A stretch of 50,400 nt of DNA from Xanthobacteraceae bacterium (lineage in GTDB: Bacteria > Pseudomonadota > Alphaproteobacteria > Rhizobiales > Xanthobacteraceae), in the NCBI GenBank assembly GCA_019746135.1, contig JAIESI010000152.1, positions 1 through 50,400 on the forward strand, read 5' to 3'. The notes below the pieces were generated by a model. That model was given only the letters and a program-made list of their open reading frames with translations. It did no database searches and was not told the origin of the DNA. This document shows positions 28,932-38,958 of the stretch, piece by piece. The translations under genes were made by a program, and so were the position numbers. Within the stretch, counting starts at the first letter, position 1. Each line of letters starts with the position of its first letter.

Positions 28932-30313
28932 GCGCCGCCTCCGAGCATGGTGACCGTCGGCTGCACCAAGGAACGCTCGATCAGGCAGGAGGCGCTGGCA
29001 AGCCGCGGCAGCACGCGGCGGCGGACACCCGCGCCGCCGGCCGGCCCCGCGCAATAAAGCGCCTCGACCTCATCCAGCAGAAGCTCGACCGCCGCGGCGT
29101 CGGCCGACTGGGCGGCGAAGCGCAGCCGCACGTCCTCCGGGGCCGCGTTGCTGCCGTGCACGAAGCTGCCGCCGTCATCGCCGAGCACACTGACGACGCC
29201 GATCGTGTCGATGCGAAACTTCAGCCCGGGCGCCCGGCGACGCACGCGTTCGGCGACGGTTTCGGCGGCGAGCCTGGCGCGCGCGGCAGCGTTTGGCCCG
29301 GCATAGGAAATCTCCGCCTCGCCGAGAACGCCGCCGTCGATGCAGACCGTGGCCTTCAATGTCTCCGGCGCGGGCTTGCCGCGTGCGCCGGAGACATGGA
29401 CGCGATCGGGACCCAGTTCCTCGACCGTCACGCCGGTCACATCCAGCACCACATCGGGCGCGAGATAGGCGGCGGGATCGTGCATCTCGTAGAGGATCTG
29501 CTCGATCACGGTCAGGCGATCGACGCGGCCGCCGCTGCCCGCGGGCTTGCCGATCACCATGCCGCCGTCGGCGAAAACCTCGGCGATCGGATAGCCGATG
29601 TCGGCCATGCCCGGCACGGTCTTGAACGGCGGATCGGCGAAATAGCCGCCGGTGACCTGGGCGCCGCATTCCAGGAGATGACCGGCGAGCGTTCCTGCCG
29701 CGAGCTTGTCCCAATCGCCGGCCTGCCAGCCGAACGCGTGCATGAGCGGACCGAGCGCGAGCGCGGAGTCGGCCACGCGTCCGGTCACCACGATGTCGGC
29801 GCCCTGCCCGAGCGCATCCGCAATCGGGCCCGCGCCGAGATAGACATTGGCGGCGATGATCGCGCTTGCGCCGCGCAGGATCGCACCGTCGGTTTCTCGC
29901 GCGGCGAGCGTCCCGGCCGGCAGCGCGCCGCGGATGTCGTCGCCTTCGATCACGGCGACGCGGGGCGCCTTCAGCCCCTGCGCGCGCGCCAGCCAAAGGA
30001 TGCGCTCCGCCGCGCCGCGCGGGTTCGCCGCACCGAAATTGCCGACGACCCTGATGTTCTCGCGAAGGCAGTGTTCGAGCACCGGCCCGACGAACCGTTC
30101 CAGGGCGGGATTGAAGCCGCGCTGCGGATCGCGCTGCCGCTCGAGCTGCGCCAGCGCCAGTGTGCGCTCGGCGAGGCATTCGAACATCAGAAAGCGCGGC
30201 CCGTCGAAACGCGAAAGCGCCGCCGCGACCGGCCCGGCCGCGTCGGTCCGGTCGCCGGCAAACCCCGCGCCTGCGCCGATCGCAACCGCCGAAGCCGTTG
30301 GCTTTGAGGCCAT
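28928..30313 (-). CDS. AtuA-family (DUF1446) protein
   Basis: 461 aa of the acyclic terpene utilisation AtuA family. Signatures: GPRFLMFECLAERTLALAQ, ENIRVVGNFGAANPRGAAE, ASAIIAANVYLGAGPIADALGQGADIVVTGRVADSALALGPLMHAFGW, and GGYFADPPFKTVPGMADIGYPIAE. AtuA of Pseudomonas lies in the citronellol/geraniol operon, but homologues occur widely in carboxylate catabolism and the reaction is not settled. First gene of a coupled AtuA / small subunit / SBP operon; divergent from a LysR gene with an operator between. Confidence 0.88.
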   Translation of the reverse strand: MASKPTASAVAIGAGAGFAGDRTDAAGPVAAALSRFDGPRFLMFECLAERTLALAQLERQRDPQRGFNPALERFVGPVLEHCLRENIRVVGNFGAANPRGAAERILWLARAQGLKAPRVAVIEGDDIRGALPAGTLAARETDGAILRGASAIIAANVYLGAGPIADALGQGADIVVTGRVADSALALGPLMHAFGWQAGDWDKLAAGTLAGHLLECGAQVTGGYFADPPFKTVPGMADIGYPIAEVFADGGMVIGKPAGSGGRVDRLTVIEQILYEMHDPAAYLAPDVVLDVTGVTVEELGPDRVHVSGARGKPAPETLKATVCIDGGVLGEAEISYAGPNAAARARLAAETVAERVRRRAPGLKFRIDTIGVVSVLGDDGGSFVHGSNAAPEDVRLRFAAQSADAAAVELLLDEVEALYCAGPAGGAGVRRRVLPRLASASCLIERSLVQPTVTMLGGGA

Positions 30314-30365
30314 TGGGCTTTCTCTCAGGCCTTCCTTGGAGCCACTCCCTGCGCGCGGACGCTAT

Positions 30366-30416
30366 TGACCGATATTCATAGTGTCAAATAATGACAACCG
30401 ATGAATACATAGGTCA
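30366..30416. promoter_or_regulatory. nested palindromic LysR operator region
   Basis: Three inverted repeats share almost one centre (30389-30391): TGACC/GGTCA (30366-30370, 30412-30416), ATTCAT/ATGAAT (30374-30379, 30401-30406) and TGTCA-N5-TGACA (30382-30396). The inner one fits the T-N11-A LysR box. The region separates the AtuA operon from the LysR gene and is AT-rich. Likely LysR binding and divergent promoters. Confidence 0.6.
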
Positions 30417-30421
30417 TACCG

Positions 30422-31332
30422 ATGAATTTGACGCAGCGTCAGCTCGAAATCCTGGTGGCGGCGGCCGATGCCGAGAGCTTCAGCGCGGCGGCAGAGCGGC
30501 TCGGCATTTCCCAGCCCTCGCTCAGCGAATCCATCCGCCGCATCGAACGCGAGATCGGGACGCAATTGTTTTCGCGCACCACCCGTTCCCTGAAGCTTAC
30601 CGACGACGGCCGCCACGCCGCGGCCATCGCCCGCGACATCGTCCGCGACTTCAAGGCGGCGCTCGAGCGGCTCGCCTCGCGCGGCGGCGGCAGGCAAGGG
30701 CGCATTTCGATTGCGGCGCTGCCGTCGATCGCCTGCGCGGTGTTGCCTGTGGCGATCCAGGCGTTCGCGCGCGAGCACCCGGCCATCGACATCGCCTTGA
30801 ACGACGTGCAGCACGATCGGGCGATTCAACTCGTCACCGAAGGCGCCGTCGATCTGGCGCTGACGGTCAGGCCGGCGCAGAGCGACGACTTCAATTCGAG
30901 GAGATCGCGTCCGACGTGGCGCATCTGGTCTGCCGCGCCGACGATCCGCTGGCCCGGCGCAAGTCGGTGCGCTGGCGCGAGCTTGGCGGACGCCCCTTCA
31001 TCGGCATCACCCGCATCTCGTCGGTCCGCCGGCTGACCGATGCGGCGTTCGTTCACGCCGAGATCGCCATCGCGCCGCGTTACGAGGTCGAGCAGATCGC
31101 CTCCGCGGTCGCGCTGGTCGACGCCGGCCTCGGCGTCACCGCACTGCCGTCGCTGACGTTCTCGATGTTCAAGGGGCGCAAGCTTGCGGTCCGCCCGCTG
31201 GTCGAGCCGAGCCTGCGCCGCAACGTCGGCTTCGTGACGGTCGCCGGCCGGACGCTGCCGCGCGAGGCCGGCCGGTTGATGGAGATCGTGCGGACGACGA
31301 TGCGAAAGGAGCTGGCCGCGGTCCGGCCATGA
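30422..31332 (+). pseudogene. LysR-family regulator with frameshift
   Basis: The first frame encodes the HTH and hinge (MNLTQRQLEILVAAADAESFSAAAERLGISQPSLSESIRRIEREIG) up to VRPAQSDDF. The rest of the effector domain (EEIASDVAHLVCRADDPLARRKSV, then SSVRRLTDAAFVHAEIAIAPRYEVEQIA to VRTTMRKELAAV) is in another frame. A single missing base near 30890-30892 joins them: with an extra C the junction reads SDDFQFEEIA. All other parts look intact and the total length (about 303 aa) is normal, so the defect is recent or a sequencing error. It would regulate the divergent AtuA operon. Confidence 0.88.
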
Positions 31333-31337
31333 ACTCG

Positions 31338-31820
31338 CTACTTCGCGATCGCCTTCAGCTCCATCGGCACCATCGCTGCGTCCTTGGAGTTGCGCAGCGT
31401 CAGCGACGTCTTGATGTTGCGCACGTTCGGCGCGCCGGTCAGATCGGTGACGAAGGCCTGGAAGGTCTTCAGGTCCGGCGCCACGCATTTGAGCACGAAG
31501 TCGATCTCGCCGGAGAGCATCCAGCACTCGCGCACCAGCGGCGCGTTGCGGACGAACTCCTCGAACGCTTTCAGCTCGGGCTCGGCCTGGCTCGTGAGGT
31601 GAACCATCGCGAACACGGTGACCTCGTAGCCGAGCAGCTTCTCGTCGAGCAGCGCGCGGTAGCCCTTGATGAACCCCGCCTCCTCCAGCGCCCGCACCCG
31701 GCGCAGGCACGGCGGCGCGGAAATTCCGACCCGGCGCGCCAGTTCGACATTGGTGATGCGGCCGTCCTCCTGAAGCTCCTTCAGGATCTTCCAGTCGATG
31801 GCGTCCAGGCGGTCCGGCAC
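31338..31820 (-). CDS. Lrp/AsnC-family transcriptional regulator
   Basis: 160 aa from GTG 31820 with GGAG 6 bases upstream; the longer open frame has no site. HTH: LDAIDWKILKELQEDGRITNVELARRVGISAPPCLRRVRALEEAGFIKGY, then the RAM ligand-binding domain (VFAMVHLTSQAEPELKAFEEFVRNAPLVRECWMLSGEIDFVLKCVAPDL). Lrp/AsnC proteins sense amino acids and often regulate themselves and neighbours. Divergent from trxB; the gap holds an IR that may be its own operator. Its end lies 5 bp from the end of the LysR gene. Confidence 0.93.
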   Translation of the reverse strand: MPDRLDAIDWKILKELQEDGRITNVELARRVGISAPPCLRRVRALEEAGFIKGYRALLDEKLLGYEVTVFAMVHLTSQAEPELKAFEEFVRNAPLVRECWMLSGEIDFVLKCVAPDLKTFQAFVTDLTGAPNVRNIKTSLTLRNSKDAAMVPMELKAIAK

Positions 31821-32119
31821 AGAAACTCCGCGATTTGAGAGGCAGTCAGCCGCCGCATTATCGGTCCCCGGCGGCCGCGAAACAATATTTCGCGCAACAA
31901 TATTGCGCAGCAACCCGGCGTTTCCCCAAAACTCTGCAGAAACCTTTCGGATTGCGGAAAAACGGCCGATTCCGAGGGTTGCATATCTTGCATAGCTAGT
32001 CCGATGGCTTAAATTAGCGGCAGGGGGATGCAGCGCGCGGCCCACCAGCGCCGGCGCATTTCCCTCGTTCCACGGATTGTCGCAGACGCCGCAGGCGTCT
32101 GGCCCGTTTGAGGGAAACA
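31821..32119. promoter_or_regulatory. divergent lrp/trxB control region
   Basis: 299 bp without a gene. GCGCAA-N5-TTGCGC (31892-31908) is a perfect inverted repeat, and ACAATATT occurs twice 15 bp apart (31882 and 31897); both lie 62-88 bases before the lrp start and fit an autoregulatory Lrp site. A direct repeat TTGCATA (31979 and 31988) lies nearer trxB. No other feature seen. Confidence 0.4.
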
Positions 32120-33088
32120 ATGACCAAAATCACGGAGGCCAAGGTCGTCATCGTCGGTTCCGGACCGGCGGGCTACACCGCCGCGATCTATGCCGCGCGC
32201 GCGATGCTCGAGCCGATCCTGATCCAGGGCATCCAGCCGGGTGGGCAGCTCACCATCACCACCGACGTGGAGAACTATCCGGGCTTTGCCGACGTCATCC
32301 AGGGCCCCTGGCTGATGGAGCAGATGCAGAAGCAGGCCGAGCATGTCGGCACCCGCATCGTCACCGACCACGTCAACGATCTCGATCTGTCGCGGCGGCC
32401 GTTCCGCCTGACCTCCGATTCCGGCGACGTGTACCTCGCCGACGCCGTGGTGCTTGCGACCGGCGCGCAGGCGCGCTGGCTCGACCTGCCGTCGGAGCAG
32501 AAGTTCAAGGGCTACGGCGTATCGGCCTGCGCCACCTGCGACGGCTTCTTCTACAAGCACAAGGAAGTGCTGGTGATCGGCGGCGGCAACACCGCGGTCG
32601 AGGAGGCGCTGTTCCTCACCAACTTCGCCTCCAAGGTGACGGTCGTGCACCGCCGCGACCATTTCCGCGCCGAGAAGATCCTGCAGGACCGGCTGTTCAA
32701 GAACCCAAAAATCAGCGTGATCTGGGACTCGGTGCTCGACGACGTCGTCGGCAACGAGAACCCGCTGAAGGTGCGCGGCGTCGTGCTGAAGAACGTCAAG
32801 ACCGGCGCGAAGACCGAGATGACAGCCGACGGCGTGTTCATCGCCATCGGCCATTCGCCCTCGACCGAGCTCGTGGCCGGCAAGATCAAGATGAAGCCGA
32901 ACGGCTACGTGTGGACCGCGCCCTATTCCACGGCGACCTCGGTGCCCGGCCTGTTCGCCGCGGGCGACGTCACCGACGACATCTATCGGCAGGCAGTTAC
33001 GGCCGCGGGGCTCGGCTGCATGGCCGCATTGGAAGCCGAGCGCTTCGTCGCGCACCAAGGCGCACAGCAGCAGCAAGCGGCCGAGTAG
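32120..33088 (+). CDS. trxB: thioredoxin-disulfide reductase
   Basis: 322 aa low-Mr flavoprotein that passes electrons from NADPH through FAD and the redox dithiol Cys137-Ala-Thr-Cys140 (SACATCDGFF) to thioredoxin. FAD site VVIVGSGPAGYTAAIYAARA near the N-terminus, NADPH site VIGGGNTAVEEALFLTNFASKVTVVHRRDHFRAEK, and FAD contact GLFAAGDVTDD. Start at ATG 32120 with AGGGAAAC upstream. Followed after 27 bp by a LysR gene. Confidence 0.97.
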   Translation: MTKITEAKVVIVGSGPAGYTAAIYAARAMLEPILIQGIQPGGQLTITTDVENYPGFADVIQGPWLMEQMQKQAEHVGTRIVTDHVNDLDLSRRPFRLTSDSGDVYLADAVVLATGAQARWLDLPSEQKFKGYGVSACATCDGFFYKHKEVLVIGGGNTAVEEALFLTNFASKVTVVHRRDHFRAEKILQDRLFKNPKISVIWDSVLDDVVGNENPLKVRGVVLKNVKTGAKTEMTADGVFIAIGHSPSTELVAGKIKMKPNGYVWTAPYSTATSVPGLFAAGDVTDDIYRQAVTAAGLGCMAALEAERFVAHQGAQQQQAAE

Positions 33089-33115
33089 GCGCCGCTCATG
33101 CGAGGCAGGAACGGA

Positions 33116-34009
33116 ATGGATTGGGACAAGCTGAAAGTGTTTCACGCGGCCGCCGAGGCCGGCAGCTTCACGCATGCCGGCGAGCAGCTCGGACTGTCAC
33201 AGTCGGCGGTGTCGCGGCAGGTGAGCGCGCTGGAACAGGAGCTGGCGGTCTCGCTGTTCCACCGTCACGCCCGCGGCCTGATCCTCACCGAGCAGGGCGA
33301 GCTTCTCTACCGCACCGCCCATGACGTCTTCATGAAGCTCGAGGCGGCGCGCGCCAAGCTCACCGACAGCCGGGAAAAGCCGCACGGCGAGCTGAAGGTG
33401 ACGACCACGCCCGGCATCGGCATCCACTGGCTGACGCCGCGGCTCGGCGAGTTCATGGATCTGTTTCCCGACATCCGGCTGACGCTGATCACCACCGACG
33501 AGGAGCTCGACCTCGCCATGCGCGAGGCGGACGTGGCGATCCGCCTGCGCCAGCCGACGCAGCCGGACCTCATTCAGCGCAAGCTGTTCTCGGTGCACTT
33601 CCACGCCTACGCCTCGGCGGAATATCTCAAGCGCACCGGCACACCGCGCACGCTCGACGAGCTCGACCACCATCGCATCATCATGCTCGGCGGCTCGACG
33701 GTGCCAATCTACCTCCAGAACCGGAACTGGCTCACCGAAGTCGGCCGCAACGGCAAGGGCGCGCGCCAGCCGGTGCTGATGATCAACAACATCATGGGCC
33801 TGCTGCGGGCCTGTCAGCGCGGGCTCGGTATCGCGCTGCTGCCCGACTACCTGATCGAGGAAAACGCCGGCCTGGTGCAGCTGTTCGGCGAGGAAGAGGG
33901 CCCGGCGCTCGACGCCTTCTTCGTCTATCCGGAGGAGCTGAAGTCGGTCGCGCGCGTCCAGGCGTTCCGCGATTTCCTCGTCAGCAACGCGCAGCGCTGG
34001 AGCTTCTGA
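33116..34009 (+). CDS. LysR-family transcriptional regulator
   Basis: 297 aa from ATG 33116 (AGGAACGG upstream; ATG 33098 is in frame but less supported). HTH: MDWDKLKVFHAAAEAGSFTHAGEQLGLSQSAVSRQVSALEQELAVSLFHRH, then the effector domain ELKVTTTPGIGIHWLTPRLGEFMDLFPDI. Closely follows trxB on the same strand and is probably co-transcribed. The regulated genes and effector are not apparent. Confidence 0.92.
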   Translation: MDWDKLKVFHAAAEAGSFTHAGEQLGLSQSAVSRQVSALEQELAVSLFHRHARGLILTEQGELLYRTAHDVFMKLEAARAKLTDSREKPHGELKVTTTPGIGIHWLTPRLGEFMDLFPDIRLTLITTDEELDLAMREADVAIRLRQPTQPDLIQRKLFSVHFHAYASAEYLKRTGTPRTLDELDHHRIIMLGGSTVPIYLQNRNWLTEVGRNGKGARQPVLMINNIMGLLRACQRGLGIALLPDYLIEENAGLVQLFGEEEGPALDAFFVYPEELKSVARVQAFRDFLVSNAQRWSF

Positions 34010-34168
34010 GCGTTATCTTCACGGACGCGTGAGAATCGTTACGCACGGCGCTGCAGATTTTTCCGATTCGCTTTTGCTATTTGCGGACGCCGCATGGCTG
34101 ACATGCGGCACGACCAAAAACAGTGCGGGGCATGACAGCCATGCGGCGCTTTGCATTGTGCGGGATCA

Positions 34169-34329
34169 GGGCCGGCCGCATTATCGGAGCGTGCTGTTGG
34201 AGCTGGGTTGTCGCATCCCCCCAGATCAAGCCAATCCGGTTTCAACAGTTGTTCCCCTCTGGAAGGTGAGTGTCGGCCGTCCCGCGCCGACATACTGAGC
34301 CGGGCCCGAAAGGGCCCGGCTTCTTATTT
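34169..34329 (+). ncRNA. candidate structured small RNA
   Basis: In a 365-bp gap without a convincing ORF, nested pairings suggest a long hairpin: GGGCCGGCCG/CGGCCGTCCC (34169-34178 with 34274-34283, 9 of 10 pairs), CTGTTG/CAACAG (34194-34199 with 34243-34248), and CTGGG/CCCAG (34203-34207 with 34220-34224). Large asymmetric bubbles lie between. A strong terminator follows. A closing stem, big central bubble and terminal stem recall 6S RNA, but conserved sequence was not recognised and the length is at the short end. A weak promoter (TTGTGC-N18-ATTATC) could instead start it near 34192. Confidence 0.4.
34299..34329 (+). terminator. intrinsic terminator with GAAA tetraloop
   Basis: GCCGGGCCC and GGGCCCGGC pair perfectly (9 bp) around GAAA, followed by TTCTTATTT. 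It stands nearly 300 bp after the LysR stop, so it fits the end of an independent small transcript. It may also stop the convergent msrP transcript. Confidence 0.88.
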
Positions 34330-34374
34330 GCTTTCGTTTTCTGAAGACGCGCTGCGGCACACAGCGCGCAGCGA

Positions 34375-35340
34375 TCAGGCCCAGAGCCGCTCGCTCTCGA
34401 GGCCCTTGTAGAGATTGGCGACGAACTCGCCGTAGCCGTTGTACAGCAGCGTCGGCCGGCGCTCGCCGGTGCCGATCAGCTCTTCGCTCGCCTGGCTCCA
34501 GCGCGGATGTGCGACTTCGGGATTCACGTTCGCCCAGAAACCGTATTCCGACGCCTGCAGATCTTCCCAGTAGCTCTTCGGCCGCTTGTCGGTGAACGAC
34601 ACGCGCACGATCGACTTGATGTGCTTGAAGCCGTACTTCCACGGCACCGCGAGTCTGATCGGCGCGCCGTGCTGCTTGGGTATCGGCTTGCCGTAGGCGC
34701 CGGTGGCGAGGAACGTCAGCTCGTGCGTCGCCTCGGCGATGGTGAGGCCTTCGACATAGGGCCACGGCGCCCAGCTCTTCTGTCCCGGCGCCATCGCCTT
34801 GTCGAGGAAGGTTTCCATCCGCACGTACTTCGCCGACGACAAAGGCTTCGCCAGCTCGATGAGCTTCGTCATCGGAATGCCCGACCACGGCACCGCCATG
34901 CTCCAGGCCTCGACGCAGCGGTGACGATAGAGCCGCTCCTCGATCGGGAATTTACGCACGAGGTCGTCGATGCCGATCTCGAACGGCTTTTCCACCATGC
35001 CGTCGATCTTGATGGTCCACGGCCTGATCTTCAGCGCCTGCGCCGCCTTGGCGATGCTCTTCGAGGTGCCGAACTCGTAGAAATTGTTGTAGTTGCCGTT
35101 GATCTTCTCGTCGGTGATCGGGCGATCGAGCACGTACCGCTCGTTCCGCTTGCCGGGATAGAGATCGATGGTCGGATCGGGTTGATCGGCGGCGCGCTGG
35201 GCGAGCGCGATGCGCGGCGCAAGCCCCGCCGCGGCCGCACCCGCGGTGAGGCCGAGCAGGGCGCGGCGATTGAAGAACAGATGCTCGGGGGTGGCGAGGC
35301 GTTCGGGCATCTCCCAGCCGCGCCGGCGAATGACGTTCAT
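34375..35340 (-). CDS. msrP: MsrP-like molybdopterin oxidoreductase
   Basis: 321 aa periplasmic protein-methionine-sulfoxide reductase catalytic subunit (YedY). Tat leader with FFNRRALLGLTAGAAAAGLAP; Mo-ligating Cys142 in YRHRCVEAWSM; IPKQHGAPIRLAVPWKYGFKHIKSIV binds the cofactor. It repairs oxidised Met in envelope proteins with electrons from the haem membrane subunit MsrQ, which is not adjacent here (the gene upstream is a repeat-bearing gap, then EF-G-like). Length is normal for the family. Confidence 0.93.
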   Translation of the reverse strand: MNVIRRRGWEMPERLATPEHLFFNRRALLGLTAGAAAAGLAPRIALAQRAADQPDPTIDLYPGKRNERYVLDRPITDEKINGNYNNFYEFGTSKSIAKAAQALKIRPWTIKIDGMVEKPFEIGIDDLVRKFPIEERLYRHRCVEAWSMAVPWSGIPMTKLIELAKPLSSAKYVRMETFLDKAMAPGQKSWAPWPYVEGLTIAEATHELTFLATGAYGKPIPKQHGAPIRLAVPWKYGFKHIKSIVRVSFTDKRPKSYWEDLQASEYGFWANVNPEVAHPRWSQASEELIGTGERRPTLLYNGYGEFVANLYKGLESERLWA

Positions 35341-35459
35341 GGCCTTATCCCTCCGGATATGGGGCTCAGGCAGGAGTACGGTTCCCGCGGTTCACGCGCA
35401 AGTCACGGATCGGAGAGAATTCGATCGCAGGAAGGTATTGCCATTCGGGTCATTCGGCC

Positions 35460-35541
35460 GTCATCGCCCGCGAAAGCGGGCGATCCAGCACCATCCGCGT
35501 ACACTCGTGAGACTGGTTGCCCCGCTTTCGCGGGGCATGAC
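35460..35541. repeat. inverted repeat of GCGAAAGCGGG family
   Basis: Arms of 29 bp (35460-35488 and 35513-35541) match with five differences, two of which preserve each arm's own hairpin by paired change (GCCCGC..GCGGGC in one, CCCCGC..GCGGGG in the other). Related in sequence to the repeat at 27.5 kb. Confidence 0.8.
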
Positions 35542-35559
35542 AGCCTGGGTGCGCTTTGT

Positions 35560-37617
<2,058 letters not shown>

Positions 37618-37739
37618 CGACGCCTCCCTGTTGGCGCCGCACGGCCGGTATTGTCCGGCCGCATTTCGTGACGCCGGAAGCTCATCGTCTCAGGGGAATG
37701 TGGCGCTGGCAAGAGGCCGGATATGGCCGATGCACCGCA

Positions 37740-38789
37740 TTAAGCCAAAGTCGGTTCATTCGCGGTTGCCGCGCCGCGCGGTTCCTTGGCCTGCGAAAAC
37801 GCAGGCATGATGTCGCGGGCAAAGCGCCGCAGCTGGGCCGAGCCGCCGAGCGTGGTGAGGAGAATGTAAGCAACGCCGGCCTGCCGCAGCGCTTCGAGCT
37901 TTGCGGAAATACCGTCGGGCGTGTCGTAGAGCGTGTGCGCTTCGGTCGCGCCCGGCCGGTCGGCATAGGACAGGACGTGGGAGCCGGCGCTGCCGCCCGG
38001 CTGCCGCGAGACGTCGACGGTGCGCTGGGTGTTGGCGGCCGCGCGCTTCAGCGCCTGTGCCGCTTCGACCTTGTCGCCGGCGACATGCATCTGCCGCGCC
38101 ACCGCAACCTGCATCGGATCGAACGCCAGACCGGCCGCGAGCCGCTCGGTGCGGAATAGCGCGATGCGCTCGCCGAGCTGCTCCGGCGAAGCATACTGAT
38201 CGAGGATCAGATTGAAGCCGCGGTGCGCCGCGCGCCTGATCGAGGCTTCGCTCGCGGCCGCCACCCAGAACGGCGGCTGCGGCTTCTGCGCCGGCGGCGG
38301 CTCGACCACGATATCGTCGAACTGCCAGAACCGGCCGCGATGCGAGAAGCGCTCGCGCGAGGCGAACGCTTTGCTCATCACCTCGACGGACTCCTCGAAC
38401 CGGCCCTCCGCCTCCTGCATCGGAATGCGGAAGCCGGCAAACTCGTTGTGCCGGTATCCCTTGCCGATGCCGAAGTCGAAGCGGCCGCCCGAGATCTGGT
38501 CGAGCGTCGCCGCCTGCTCGGCGAGCAGCACCGGATTGTGCCAGGGGAGGACGATGACCGCGGTGCCAAGCCGGAGCGTTGTCGTTCGCATCGCCAGCGC
38601 CGTCTGCAGCATCAGCGTCGCCGACACCTGATTCCAGCCGGTGAAGTGATGCTCGACCAGGAAGCTCGACCGGTAGCCGAGCGCCTCGGCCTCGACCGCC
38701 ATGTCGAGATAATCGCGGAAGCCCTGCCCGGTCTCGGGGCCAAGATCGGCGGTGCTGGCCTGCGCGGAGCCGAAAATTCCAAATTGCAT
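37740..38789 (-). CDS. LLM-class flavin-dependent oxidoreductase
   Basis: 349 aa luciferase-like TIM barrel. MQFGIFGSAQAST at the start, LGYRSSFLVEHHFTGWNQVSATLML, LRLGTAVIVLPWHNPVLLAEQAATLDQISGGRFDFGIGKGYR, and the insertion after RFDFGIGKGY are typical. Substrate and flavin source unknown. Lies divergent to the double adenylate-forming gene across 169 bp. Confidence 0.9.
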   Translation of the reverse strand: MQFGIFGSAQASTADLGPETGQGFRDYLDMAVEAEALGYRSSFLVEHHFTGWNQVSATLMLQTALAMRTTTLRLGTAVIVLPWHNPVLLAEQAATLDQISGGRFDFGIGKGYRHNEFAGFRIPMQEAEGRFEESVEVMSKAFASRERFSHRGRFWQFDDIVVEPPPAQKPQPPFWVAAASEASIRRAAHRGFNLILDQYASPEQLGERIALFRTERLAAGLAFDPMQVAVARQMHVAGDKVEAAQALKRAAANTQRTVDVSRQPGGSAGSHVLSYADRPGATEAHTLYDTPDGISAKLEALRQAGVAYILLTTLGGSAQLRRFARDIMPAFSQAKEPRGAATANEPTLA

Positions 38790-38958
38790 GGCGGCAGTCT
38801 AGCCAACAAACCCGATCAGCGCGCCCCCTTGTCGTTGCTGCCGTGGTGCCGGGGCGCGCTGCGGTTCAAGTCCCGCTCGCCCAGCATAGACCGGGTTCGA
38901 CACCGCTGGTTGCCGAACCCTTTGCGCCAAAGCTATCGTGGCCCCGGAGGTCGCGGGC

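Noticed and set aside
34029..34298. 89-codon frame in the LysR-msrP gap
   Set aside because: No domain, no ribosome-binding site, and it runs through the paired segments of the candidate RNA.
38861..38886. Sequence resembling a tRNA T-arm and 3' end (GCGGTTCAAGTCCCGC)
   Set aside because: No anticodon or acceptor stem pairs with it upstream, and the T-stem is short by a base. Could be a fragment left by integration, but that is not supported.
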